DNA of 64,000 bases from Viola odorata (Eukaryota > Streptophyta > Magnoliopsida > Malpighiales > Violaceae): the NCBI GenBank assembly GCA_963691705.1, contig OY829539.1, positions 18,274,407 through 18,338,406 of the forward strand, in the 5' to 3' direction. A program made the translations under genes and the position numbers. The notes beneath the pieces are model-generated. The model had not been told where the DNA came from, did not search any database, and was given only the letters and a program-made list of their open reading frames with translations. The stretch's first letter is position 1; each line of letters begins with the position of its first letter. Below are positions 9,628 through 20,318 of the stretch, in pieces.

Positions 9628-11533
9628 ATGGCTAAGACCTCTTCTTTAAAATCTGCCGAGGGAGAAAGTTCCCAAAAATCTGCTGGGGAGCAGAAGATCA
9701 GTGACACCCCCACTTGTCTTTACACCTTGCCCTTAGTTCATCGTTGTCTGTCTGGTTTCAATGTTCGGTTTCCTTAAGGCTAATCAAAAACGAGGCCTGG
9801 GGTAGCAGAAAGCCACTCTCCGATCCGGAAGATGGTTGGTTAAAAACGCTGCTCCAGATGGACTTCAGTGTTGACACTCGTAAAGTGGCAAACGGAGTGG
9901 CAGTTCCAGATTGTAGAATGGGTGAGCGTTTGCCCTTACTATCTCGTGCTACTGGGAAATGCTAACGCTAACATTTTTTCATGACTGTGCAGTGGTTCCG
10001 CCCGGTTGGGAGCCTGAATACATTCGGAGAAAAAGGAGGAGGGAGCAAGCGCGAAGAGCCCAGGCTGTCGCCGCCGCTGCTGCTGCTGCTGAAGGTGAGG
10101 CTATCGGTGTTACTTTGGTCGGGCCACCTTCTCAAGGAGTTGCCGCCACCGCCAGTGCTGTTGAGATGTCGTCTTCGCGGGTGCGTGTTACGAGAAAGAA
10201 AAGAAGTAAAAAGGCAGTCGTCATACCTCCTGCCCTTTCCCAGGCTACCGCGTCTCCAGAAGTGTCTGCTGGTCAAATTCCTACCGGAATTCCCTTGGCT
10301 TCTCCTTCTGACCAGGTATATATGTTTGCTACCGCTCCTGATTTCTTCTTTCTCTTACCGCATCCTCATTGCATTTCCATTCTTAGGGAGTCGGCCACGT
10401 TCCCCCACACTCTCCTTCTCACGACGATGTCCTTTGCGAGCGAGCTTGCCGAGCGGCGGAAGAAGATTCGCCACAACCTTCATAGCAGTCCATCGTCATC
10501 TGGCGTTAACCCACCCCTGACAACTGTCACAAGGAATGACGTGCCTCCTAGACAACCTCAAGGTGCTAGCCCTACTGCCGATATCCGTACTTTTGCTGAC
10601 TCTCCCATCCATTCTACCACTGGTGTTGTAGGTTTTAATTCGAAGATGTTGGGTTATGAGGTAGTCGGTGGTGGTGAGTCTTTTGTTTCCACCCTAGAGG
10701 GAACTGCTGATCGCCCTTCTTCTCCTCCTGCAATGTTTTTTGTTCCTTGGTCCCCGCTTGCTGCCGCAAAGGACAATTCTGGCTCTGACTTTACGATTGG
10801 TGTGACTCCGTACGCTCCTCCCAGCTTTCCTACTCATCTCGTTAACCTGGGTGGCCTCAGGGAGAAAGCTTTTCAAGTTTCTGATTCCGATAGCTCTGAG
10901 GCTGTTCTTGCATCTACATCTCTTTTGGCGGCTCGAATATTGTCGCACCAAAGGGAGAAGGATGCGTTTGTCACCAAGGGTCATCAGGGACGTATGGATT
11001 TTCTTCACTCTCAAATATTTTCCTCTTTCTGCCATGCTCATTATATGGGTGAAGCTAGTGCTAAGGAGGCGGCCGAGAAACAAAGAGAAATAGATGTCCT
11101 ATCTTCTGAACATCACAGATTTTTGGATGCCATGACAGCTTCCAAGCAGGAGGCGGAAGCTGCTAAACAAGAGGCGAGTGCTGCCAAGCAAGAGGCAGAG
11201 GCTGCCAAACTCGCGCTGGAGGAGGAGAAGCGGAAAAGCATTGCTCTAAGTACATGCCTTTCTGAAGAAGGGACTGCACTAGCGCAAGAGAGGCAACGGA
11301 ATGCTGAATTGGCTACCAATCTTAGCCTTTCTGCCGATAAATGCCGTTGGTATCTGAGAGAGGGAGTAATGCTTATGACAGAGACCTTCATGCGTCATCA
11401 TGGGGTGAGCAATGCTCAGATTGAATCCCTTTCTGCCTTTTTTGATGAGAGGTCTTCACAGGTATCTGACAAAGATTTCTACAGTGCGAGGGCCGCCAAT
11501 CAGGGGGGGAACGGCGCGTCAACCGCTTCTTAA
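9628..11533 (+). pseudogene. antisense gene 4: coiled-coil protein related to gene 3, frameshifted
   Basis: The ATG at 9628 opens a Lys/Ser-rich start leading to PTCLYTLPLVHRCLSGFNVR, like the N terminus of PF04195 proteins, then a stop near 9775. Coding continues in another frame to ...PDCRMG. A 71-bp intron (9922-9992, GTGAGC...GTGCAG) joins in frame to VVPPGWEPEY. Intron position and donor resemble gene 3, so the two may be paralogues, with most of the PF04195 core lost here. A second optional intron (10316-10390, 75 bp, in frame) is possible. The C-terminal third is a coiled coil with repeats of KQEAEAAK/KQEASAAK (about 11143-11210). It stops at 11533. Confidence 0.6.
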
Positions 11534-12051
11534 ACTTTGCCCTTTGCCTCTTGACTTTTTGTTGCCGAGATGGCTTGATCCATCCTTTGGGAATTTTCTT
11601 GTTATTTTGACGATGTCGCCGCTTTTTCTTTGTTGGTCTCGTTTCATGATGTAACTATTTCAATGAAGTTAGTAGGCCTTGCTATCAGTATTACAATAGT
11701 AGCTATCATACCTTATGCGGTTGCACGCCCTCCGCGGTTGCTAAAACATTTCTGTCTTTTACAGACATAATATTTCATAGCGGTTCATCTTTCGAGGGAG
11801 GCTTTCCTGTGGCGCCTTGTGTTTAATTTTGCATGTATCACTGCGTTAACACTGCATTCTGCATTGTTATTTCTTTAGTGATGTTTCGAGGAACAAAGTA
11901 GTTATTATTTCAATCTGTGTCGTGCATAGTTTCATGCATAGCTTCCATGTTACGATAGAGACATCTCTCTAGCTCAACTTCACCGGGTATCAACCGCTCG
12001 GTTACTAGCTGGGATATCTCTCCTTGTTTCAAATGCCAACGATCGGCTTGG
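11534..12051. other. non-coding spacer inside the gypsy element
   Basis: 518 bp between the last antisense gene and the tandem repeats. I see no ORF or signal beyond T-rich sequence that may serve as a 3' UTR. Confidence 0.5.
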
Positions 12052-12545
12052 GGCGTGCCTCGTCTTAGTGAGCCGTCTGATCAGGACCGGGCATCACAAG
12101 GATAGGATTTTCACTCCCAAGCGTTGAAACCTCACGTTCCTAGAGCGTGCCTCGTCTTAATGGGCCGTCTGTGTGAGCACGGTTACCACAAGGATAGGAT
12201 TTTCACTTCCAGAATGGAGTTACTACCTCCTTGGGGGCGTGCCTCGTCTCAATGGCCCGTCTGTATGAGCACGACTGCCACAAGGATAGGATTTTCACTC
12301 CCCAGGATGCCGGGGCGTGCCTCGTCTTAATGGGCCGTCTATGTGAGCACGGTTACCAGAAGGATAGGATTTTCACTCCCGAGGGCGTTGGGACGTGCCT
12401 CGTCTTAATGGGCCGTCTATGTGAGCACGGTTACCACAAGGATAGGATTTTCACCCCCAACGCTATTTATGCCAGGGCGTGCCTCGTCTTAGTGAGTTGT
12501 CTGATCAGGACCAGCCATCACAAGGATAGGATTTTCACTCCTAGC
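12052..12545. repeat. tandem repeat, about six copies of a 75-95 bp unit
   Basis: Each unit begins GGGCGTGCCTCGTCTTA and ends AAGGATAGGATTTTCACTCC. Starts are near 12052, 12147, 12236, 12313, 12391 and 12475. Between copies only the last 10-25 bp vary. The first and last copies share a variant middle (CTGATCAGGACC), while the inner four share TGTGAGCACGGTTACC or close forms. Such arrays between pol and the 3' LTR are typical of Tat/Ogre elements. ORFs reading through it are artefacts of the repeat. Confidence 0.9.
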
Positions 12546-12639
12546 ATTCTTCATTATCTGCGTGTTGTTGGCCATAATATGCACAAAGATGCCTTTCATT
12601 TATGCGTTAGAGTAATATTAACAAGGCCAAATAGGAGAG

Positions 12640-13956
12640 ATTAGCTTCTAGCATGATATAGTTTTAAACGGGCTATATTCCAAGAGTTTGGTAGGGGAGT
12701 ACCGTCAAGTGTTTCCAAATGATATGCTCCCTTTCCAATGACGCGATTGACGCGATAGGGTCCGTCCCAATTTGGGCTGAGTTTTCCCATGCACCACCCT
12801 CTGCTGCTCGTTTGTCTCTGAGCACTAAGTCTCCCGCTTTGAGCAATCGCTCCTTGACTTGTTTGTTATGGCACTGCACCATTTTCCTTTTGTAATGCAA
12901 AGTTTTTAGGAGAGCCTCTTCTTGTATTTCTGGTAGTGCATCAAGGTTAGCGCGTAACCTTTCTTCATTAACTTCTTCTCTGAAATATGCCACTCGCAGG
13001 CTCAAGGTACCAATTTCTACCGGCGTGACAGCCTCTGTTCCAAAGGCTAATGCAAAGGGCGTTTCTCCAGTAGTAGATTTCACGGTCATGCGATAGGCCC
13101 ACATTACGTATGGCAGCTCGTCTGCCCATTTCTTTTTAGAACCTTCTAGGTTCCTTTTGATGCCAGTGAGGATGTTGCGGTTGGTCACTTCTGCCTGACC
13201 ATTGGTTTGCGGGTGCGCTACAAAAGAGAATCTCTGCTCAATTTGAAACTCTGCGCATTGATTTCTAAAGAATTGGCTTGTAAATTGTGTTCCGTTGTCG
13301 CTGACCAATATGCGAGGTACCCCGAATCGCATTATGACTTGATATTTGAAGAAACGCTAAATCTTCTCCGTGGTAATGTTAGCTACCGCCTCCGCTTTTG
13401 CCCACTTCATGAAATAGTCTACCACGACGACCACAAACTTCAATTGGGATCTGGCTTTTGGAAACGTGCCCAATATATCAATTCCCCACTTGGCAAACGG
13501 GCAAGGGGCGACAATTTCTGAAATTTGCACGGCTGGTCTTCGTGGGATTTTGGCGTATTCTTGACATTTCTGACAAGATTTTACAAAATTGTGACAGTCT
13601 CTACGAATGGTGGGCCAGTAGAATCCCGAACGAAAGACCTGTGCTGCTAGGGTGTCGCCAGCCACATGCATGTCGCATATTCCTTCATGGATTTCTCGCA
13701 AAGTATGGAGCCCTTCCTGCTCCGTTATGCACTTCGCGGCTGGATGAGAGAAACATTTTCGAATTAATTCTCCATTGTAGTATGTGCACCGTGCTGCTTG
13801 TTTCAAAATTTTCCTTCTTTCAGCGTTATCTACTGGCAGCTCGTCATATTTCAAATATTTCACAACGGGAATTCTCCAATCGCTCTCTATTTCTTCTACG
13901 CACAGGGACGCTTGTTCTTCCATGAAAGAGGGCACTGGTATCTCACCATAATGCAC
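12640..13956 (-). pseudogene. gypsy integrase
   Basis: Reading leftward, the H-H-C-C zinc site (HEGICDMHVAG...CQKCQEY) is followed by the catalytic Asp in KWGIDILG, the second in VSDNGTQF and the Glu in NGQAEVTNRN. This is a complete D,D,E set. The frame is broken by TAG at 13357-13359 between the first and second Asp. A frameshift near 12785 puts the last about 45 residues in another frame, and another near 13955 separates it from RNase H. No chromodomain is visible, as expected for Tat elements. The gene would catalyse strand transfer of the cDNA, but this copy is dead. Confidence 0.9.
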
Positions 13957-15894
13957 GTTTTGGGTATGGAGGCTGTCAGGCTAGCTGCCATTTTAGCAAG
14001 ATTGTCAGCTTCGCTATTATCCTCTCGAGGAATATGCTCGAAGTGGACTTGAATGTCTTTTCTCTTTGCCTCTATTAGCTCATGTTTTACCTTTGTGAGG
14101 TATTGAATCATGATGGGTTCCCACGCTTGGGAATTTCCCAAGACTTGATCTATTACCAATTTAGAGTCCCCCCGTATCTTTAGCTGCGGATCATGCATTG
14201 TCCCTGCACCGCGCGTGGCTTCCACGAAGAAGTTGTTGCCTATTCTGAGCCCGGCCAGTAACACTTCATATTCGGCCGCGTTATTGGATAGCGGTTGCAG
14301 AATTCTGACGGCGTAGCGCATCTGTATGCCACCGGGTCCGATCATGAAAATTCCCACACCGGCTAACTCTTGGTTTTTAGCTCCATCCACGTGAATGATC
14401 CATGCGTCGCTGTAAGTATCTGGGGATAGGAGATCTGCCTCCTCCCCTTCCCCTTCTGGTGGGTTCACTGGCAGCTCTTGTGTAAATGTGCATTCTGCTA
14501 TGAAGTCTGCTAACGCTTGGGCTTTGATAGACGGTCTGGCCTTGTATTGCAATCCATACTGCTCGAGTTCGATTGCCCAAATCAGCATTCTTCCTGAGGA
14601 TTCAGGATTTCTCAAGATTTTTCCCAACGGTTGATCAGTGAGTACTACAACAGGATGAGCTTGAAAGTATCGATCCATCTTTCGTGTTGCCTGCACGAGG
14701 GCAAACGCTGCTTTCTCTATGCGAGTGTACCGCGACTCGGCGTCCTTCAGTATATGACTAACAAAGAATACGGGGCGATGAATATGTCTATCGCTCTGTA
14801 CCAGGACGGCGCTGACCACCTCGTCGGCGACACCTAGATACAAATATAAAGCGTCGCCCGGTTTCGGTCTTGTCAGCACCAGGTCAGACGAGAGGTAGGC
14901 CTTTATGCCGGCAAACGCTTCTTCGCATTCTTTTGTCCACCCAAAAGGGGCTTTCTTACGAATAATTTTAAAAAGGGGAGGCATCTCTCGCCTTGCTTGG
15001 AGATAAACAGCCCTAACGCAATGATGCGCCCTGTGAGCTTTTGCACTTCTTTAACAGTTCGCGGAGATATCATGTCTTGGATCACTTTTATTTTCGAAGG
15101 ATTAGGCTGGATGCCTTTCTGGCTAACCACATAGCCTAAAAATTTGCCTGTTTGGAACGCGAACATGCACTTTCGGGGATTTAGCTTCATCTTGTATTCT
15201 CGCATTACGCTGAAAACTTCTTCTAGATCGGCCACATGGTCCTCAAAGCTTCGACTTTTGACAAGTATGTCATCCACGTAAACCTCTACCTTTTTCCCAA
15301 TTTGCTTCTCGAAAACTTTATTTGCCATGCGTTGGAATGTTGCCCCAGCATTTTTTAATCCAAACGGCATCGCCGTATAGCAATAGGTGGCCTTGGGAGT
15401 GATAAAGGCAGTCTTTTCTTCATCTTCCACAGCCATGGGGATTTGGTGATACCCCGAGTTAGCGTCCAATGAGCTCAGGTAAGCGTATCCCGCTGTTTGG
15501 TCGACCAGTTGATCGATTCGAGGTAGGGGATAACAGTCTTTGGGACAGGCATCATTCAGATCGGTGAAGTCAATACACATGCGCCATTCTCCGTTAGGTT
15601 TTGGGACTAAGACGGGATTAGCCAACCACGTTGGGTACTGGACTTCTTTGATGAAGCCAGCATCCGTGAGTTTCGATATCTCTTTCTCAATGGCTATCAT
15701 CTTTTTCGAAGAGAAAGCTCGCCTCTTTTGTTGGACGGGTGTGACGTCAGGGTTAACGTTGAGTCGGTGCTCTGCTATTTCTCGCGAAATTCCAGGCATA
15801 TCTGCTGGCTTCCATGCGAATTCTCCTTTACATCTGTTCAATAATCGAGCTAGTTGTGTGCTTTCTTCTGCGTTCAGTTTTCGCTGACCAAAAA
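13896..15894 (-). pseudogene. gypsy reverse transcriptase, RNase H and second (archaeal-type) RNase H
   Basis: RT occupies 15841-14985 on the minus strand: LNVNPDVTPVQQKRR, then WRMCIDFTDLNDACPKD, SGYHQIPM, FGLKNAGATFQRM and the catalytic YVDD (near 15270). The first RNase H follows (YLGVADEVVSAVL, FFVSHIL). The second (WIIHVDGAKNQELAGVGIFM, NNAAEYEVLLAGL) is of the archaeal type that marks Tat elements. Frameshifts lie near 15890, in a run of six T on the coding strand, and near 14985, between RT and RNase H. The product would copy genomic RNA into cDNA in the cytoplasmic particle. Confidence 0.92.
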
Positions 15895-18411
15895 ATTTAC
15901 TCCTTCGACTCCATTAACGGGAATTGGCTTCATGTTGTCTACTGGCTGAGTGCGCTTTTCCTCTCTGTCCTCAAAAGGGTCGTCTGCCACACACACATAA
16001 CGGTCACAACTCTTTTGGGTCATAAGTAAATAGCACTCGGCGGCTAACTTCTGGTCCCCTTTGATCGAGACCACTCCATTCCACGAAGGGTATTTCATTT
16101 TCAAATGTTTTTGCGATATCACAGCTCCAAAGCGATTGAGGTATAGCCGCCAGAGTATGGCGTTATAAGGCAATGACAAATCTACAACCAGGAACAGCAA
16201 TTCTTCTGATCATTTGGAAGTATCCTCTCTAAAGTATACTGGTAGCATTGTAACTCCTACCACCGGGATCGGGACTCCGTCTACCCCGACTATTGGCTTC
16301 TTACAAGGCGTTAACTCACTGTCGGAATGTTTCATCAAGTTATAGGCTTCGAGCGAGAATAGGTTGACTGCGCTCCCATTATCGACAAGGGTTCTCCTAA
16401 CTCCATGATTGCCGATGACGGGTGTGACTACTAGCGCATCTTTGTGTGGATAGACAACGCCTTTCTCGTCCTCTTCGGAGAACGACAGCACCATCCGGTC
16501 TAACGCGCTTATTGCTTCGCTCTTGGCTAACACGTTTTCTCTCTTTCGCTTGTCGCCAGCTGCAGGTGCTGACACTGTGGGTTCTTCGGAATATAGAGTG
16601 CCTCCTGCTATGATATTGATTATGGGAACGTCCCCTTCGTTAACCACAAACGATTCCTTATTCCTACCAATAGGGATAGCGTTGGCTCCCGTGGCGTAAG
16701 AGGGAGCTTGCCTGTCACCGGTCGCCTTGTCCACTGGATTGTTCCTGACCTCCTCCCTTATTTTAGTGGCAAATTCCCCTAGGTAGCCCTCTTCGACTAA
16801 GCGTTCTATTGCCAATTTCAATTCTCGGCACACGTCCGTGGAGTGTCCTTTAACTTTATGGAACTTGCAGAATGCATTTTTCCTTCCTCCCATAATCACT
16901 CCTGGCTTCACAGGAGTAGGGTAACGGATAGGTAGGTTTCGCTGCTGAACTATCGCTAAAATTTCTGCCCTCGGGAGTATGAGGGATGGGAGATCAGGAT
17001 CGTATATTCGCCCTTTAGGCGGATCGGTTTGCCTCCCCATAGGGAAATTCCCGAATCTTCCTCTCAAAAAGCTACCTCTTTGTCGATTTGAGGCCCTGGG
17101 GATATGATCTTTTCGCTGTCCATAGTCATCAGTGGGCTGTGTGTCAGGGGTTGCGCTAACGTGGACGTTAGGTGCTAGATGCGTGTCTTGAGGTATACTC
17201 TGAGTTCGCTCCCTATTTTCTTCTTCCTACATTCTCGCATAATTGTGGGTTTTTAGCCTTAACGCATCTAGCGTTGACGGCAGGTCTACCATCAAGGTAT
17301 CTCGTAGCTTTCCGTAGCGGCAGTTACGCTTCAAAGCTTCGACAGCAAAATCGATGGTGACCCCTGGCGTTAGTGACATCTCTAGGTCAAAACGACTCAA
17401 AAAGTCCTTCAAAGATTCTTGTGGTTTTCGATGAACATCGAATAGTGCTGTCGCAGACTTCCTAATAGGAACAGCGGTGCTAAATCGGCTCCAAAATTTG
17501 GCTTCCAATTGGGAAAAGTTGTCAATGGAACCTACCGGAAGTCCCTCGAACCAAAGGCGTGCTACGCCAGATAGCGTCATTACAAAGATTTGGCATAGCG
17601 CCGCATCACTGTGAGTCTGAAATTGTACAAAATCTTTCACCTTGTTAAGATGCGAAATAGGGTCCTTTGTGCCATCAGACGATTCCGTAGGGAGTTTCAC
17701 ATGCCTGTTGACTCGGTGATGTCTGACACGATGGCTGAATGGATGACCGCTGTTATCATCAGGAATTCCCTGCGGTTGTCGAAGGAGAGCGGGTTCGTCT
17801 AGCTGCCTTTGGGCTCGAAAATCATACTCACGATGCTGCCTGAGAGATCGGCTGCGACTCCTTGTTGTTCGAGTCCGGTGCCTTCTGCTACTTGATCTCT
17901 CGCTGTGCCTGGGAGATGGATCCCTGAACATCTCCTCTCGCCTATTGTCCCAATGATCTCTATATTCGCCGTCCCATCGCTCCCCTTCAAGAGCAGGAGC
18001 TCTCCTCCTATGCTGCTCAGATGGTTCGATGTGTCTGGGCGCGAGTTGCATGACTCCGACAGGGGCTGATGTCACAGGTAGGGATAGCGTAAAACCTCTA
18101 GACTGTTGGGGTGACAGTGGTCGATCAACAACGATGGATGGAGTAAAAATCACATGAGAAGGCACGCTGGGCCCTGAGACATGAGGCGTAAATCCTGCAG
18201 CCAACTCTGTCAACTGATCTATCTGGGCACGAAGAGCCGATATCGAATTCGTGAGAGGATTGCCCGCGCTGTCTACTGCGGGTGCCCTCGCCTGGAAAAA
18301 AAAGTGACTGGGTCCTGGTATTTGAGATAGAGGAGTATATGCCTGGGGTGCCAATGTTCTCGCTAGTTGTTCGGAAGAGGGATCTGACATGGCTGGTGGG
18401 ATTTCTTGCAC
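15874..18411 (-). pseudogene. gypsy gag and protease
   Basis: Gag starts near 18411. Its capsid part carries the retrotransposon-gag pattern (FQTHSDAALCQIFVMTLSG, then ARLWFEGLP, then FSQLEAKFWSRF). TAG at 17227-17229 interrupts the frame. The nucleocapsid zinc finger CKFHKVKGHSTDVC follows (near 16860-16820), then the protease with active site VDNGSAVNLF (near 16390-16350). TGA at 16210-16212 is a second stop. Both stops can be explained by C-to-T or G-to-A change. The linker 16200-15874 (LPYNAIL and following) connects to RT. No intact Gag can be made. Confidence 0.88.
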
Positions 18412-18578
18412 TGTGGTGCCGACATCAGAGGTGGCAAAAGCGAAAAGTCATCTGCGGGTCTCATATGGGAGGCTGGAAAACTGGGACAGTGCGGGATCCG
18501 AGCCGGACTCCATAATCCTCCGGATTTTTAAGGGAGCAGAGCTTGGCTATTAAGGATGCTCACTTAATAGAACCAAAG

Positions 18579-18596
18579 CTCTCAATGAAAGTACCA
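18579..18596 (-). other. candidate primer-binding site of the gypsy element
   Basis: Three bases inside the 5' LTR end, the minus strand reads TGGTACTTTCATTGAGAG. A TGG start next to the LTR is the normal form of a tRNA primer site. I cannot name the matching tRNA with confidence. Confidence 0.55.
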
Positions 18597-18599
18597 ATT

Positions 18600-19178
18600 T
18601 GATAAGATTCGATCTGCTTGCTGGAGGATAGTGAAGGATTATGAGCCTTGAGGTCGACTGTCCCTGATGTCCGATGTACCTGCACGGCGCCGGAGGGGGT
18701 CTCCGGCGTAAACACTCCGATGCTTAAGTCAGTAATGATTGTATGAAATAGCAGCTCTTTGGCTAGCAATCTTAGGCTTACCTCCCTCCTTGGAGGCAGA
18801 GGTATTTATAGGCGAAATGGAGCATTTCTGAGTGATCATGGTCACAAGAGGCTAACGCGCCCGTCAGAGGGGGTTAGAGTTCCCCGTTGATGGAGTGTGT
18901 TATCGTCGCGTCAGCGATATGTATGGAGGTAGGCGTTACCTAGGCAAGGCAACACCTATGCTTCTCACGGGATGCCTGGTCAGGCCTAGGATGGGGTAAC
19001 GCCCTGTGTCATGATGAAGTGACGTGTGGGACCCCCTCGCTGGTGTCGACTATCCCAGTGCCAGTTACACATAGGGAGGCGATGGCCTCGACGCTACCGG
19101 GGCGGTAAGAGCAGCTTTTTCTTCCTTCCATGGTATATAGGACGAAAATGCCCTTTGTTGTTAGGGATATTGTTATCA
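18600..19178 (-). repeat. 5' LTR of the Tat gypsy element (right side)
   Basis: The 579-bp repeat is the counterpart of 2629-3207. In minus orientation it lies upstream of gag and holds the TATA box (plus strand GGTATTTATAGGCG, near 18800) that would drive genomic RNA. About 17 substitutions against the other LTR, mostly transitions, suggest an insertion that is not recent. Confidence 0.92.
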
Positions 19179-19974
19179 AGAAGTACATTGAGAAGGTGTT
19201 AAATAAGTTTAACCTCCAAGATGCGAAGATCAGAAGTATGCCTTTGGGAGCCCACTTCAATCTCACAAAGAAGCAGTCACCTCAAACGGATGAAGACAAG
19301 GAAGAAATGGCTAATGTTCTGTATGCATCTGCAGTTGGTAGTTTGATGTATGCTATGGTGTGCACGAGACCAGACATTGCTCATGCAGTGGGAGCTATTA
19401 GCAGATTCATGTCTAATCCTGGGAGAGAGCATTGGGAGGCGGTTAAGTGGCTGCTACGCTACTTGAAAGGTACCTCTAAGGTTGCATTATGTTTCCGCAG
19501 GAAAGATGTAATCTTGGAAGGATTCACTGATGCAGATTTGGGTGGTTGTGAGGATACAAGAAAGAGTACTACGGGATATACTTTCACTTTGGGTGGCACA
19601 ACAGTTAGTTGGATGTCTCGACTTCAAAAGAGTGTTGCTCTTTCAACCACGGAAGCAGAGTACATAGCTATTTTAGAAGCCAGCAAGGAAATGATTTGGT
19701 TGAAGAATTTTCTTGAGGAGTTGGGCAAGAAACAGGAAGACAACGCTCTGTACAGCGACAGTCAGAGTGTCATTCATCTTGCGAAGAATCCTGTGTTTCA
19801 TGCTAGGACAAAACATATCCAGTTGAGATATCACTTTATCAGGGAGTTGATTAGTGATGGTACTTTGTCCTTGAAGAAAATCCTTGGTTCAAGGAATCCA
19901 GCAGATATGCTGACCAAGGTGGTTACTAAAGAGAAGTTGAAGTTTTGCATAGCTTCAACTGGCCTTCAGAACTG
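19179..19974 (+). pseudogene. copia RT end and RNase H (right part, continues the frame broken at 2628)
   Basis: From 19184 the reading frame gives the end of RT (GSLMYAMVCTRPDIAHAVG) and the RNase H domain: DADLGG, KSTTGYTFTLGG, STTEAEYIA and the RTKHIQ motif near the C terminus. It stops at 19972-19974. It is the missing C-terminal part of the polyprotein at 115-2628; the 16.55-kb gypsy element lies between. No stop is seen inside this part. The 5-bp flanks of the insertion (GGAAG at 2624-2628, AGAAG at 19179-19183) differ by one base, as expected for an aged target duplication. Confidence 0.92.
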
Positions 19975-20078
19975 ACTGTTGAAGAAGGCTCAGCACATAT
20001 AGAGTTGCTTAATGCTGTTGGGTTTTACTAGAGTTACATGAGTGAGAGTGGCCTGTGATCAATCTCCAAGTGGGAGAT

Positions 20079-20318
20079 TGTTGGGTATGTGGAGTCTGGT
20101 ATACCACATCGCTAACGTAAGGAATGGAGGTCGGCCCTTTCCCTATAAATAGACTCTTTTGTAATTGTAAAACTAACGAATATTAAAACTAATAATATGT
20201 GTGTGGTTTGTGGAGTGCGGCTAGACCGATACCACGTTAATCCCTTGTCTTGTCTATTGTCGTTTATCTTTCTCAATCTAGGTTATCTTTCGGTCTCCTA
20301 CTTAGGTAATTCCTAACA
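20079..20318 (+). repeat. 3' LTR of the Tnt1-like copia element (240 bp)
   Basis: It begins TGTTGGGTATG right after a purine-rich tract (AAGTGGGAGAT) and ends CCTAACA. A TATA box (CCTATAAATAG, about 20142-20152) lies inside and fits the retrotransposon promoter. The matching 5' LTR is outside the window, so neither divergence nor the outer target duplication can be measured. Confidence 0.85.

Larger units (their letters stand above)
2629..19178 (-). mobile_element. Tat-lineage Ty3/gypsy retrotransposon with antisense genes, 16.55 kb
   Basis: Two 579-bp LTRs (2629-3207 and 18600-19178) enclose a minus-strand gag-pol with gag, protease, RT, RNase H, a second archaeal-type RNase H, then integrase. 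The second RNase H is the hallmark of Tat elements (Ogre, Retand, Grande). About 9.4 kb lies between integrase and the 3' LTR. It holds a six-copy tandem repeat, four plus-strand gene units and a 1.6-kb local rearrangement (2948-5207). The LTRs differ at about 17 positions by my count (about 97% identity). The coding region has several stops and frameshifts, so it is not autonomous. It sits inside the RT/RNase H region of the copia element. Confidence 0.92.
1..20318 (+). mobile_element. Ty1/copia retrotransposon (Tnt1/Tork-like), split by a gypsy insertion; 5' end outside window
   Basis: The left part (1-2628) carries the end of gag, protease, integrase and most of reverse transcriptase. The right part (19179-20318) carries RNase H and the 3' LTR. 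Protein sequence stops after a LSQGK motif at 2628 and resumes with YIEKVLNKFN at 19184, as expected if a foreign element inserted in one polyprotein. The domain order protease-integrase-RT-RNase H defines Ty1/copia. The protease and integrase resemble the Tnt1/Tork group; that lineage call is from memory of the family. A purine-rich tract (about 20068-20078) precedes the 3' LTR. Two in-frame stops show it is dead. The 5' LTR and most of gag lie outside the window. Confidence 0.93.

Noticed and set aside
12124..12644. ORFs 12124-12330 and 12231-12644 with repeated RLCEHGYHKDRIFTP
   Set aside because: They only read through the tandem repeat in a frame without stops; no start context or domain, and copies are not in a constant frame.
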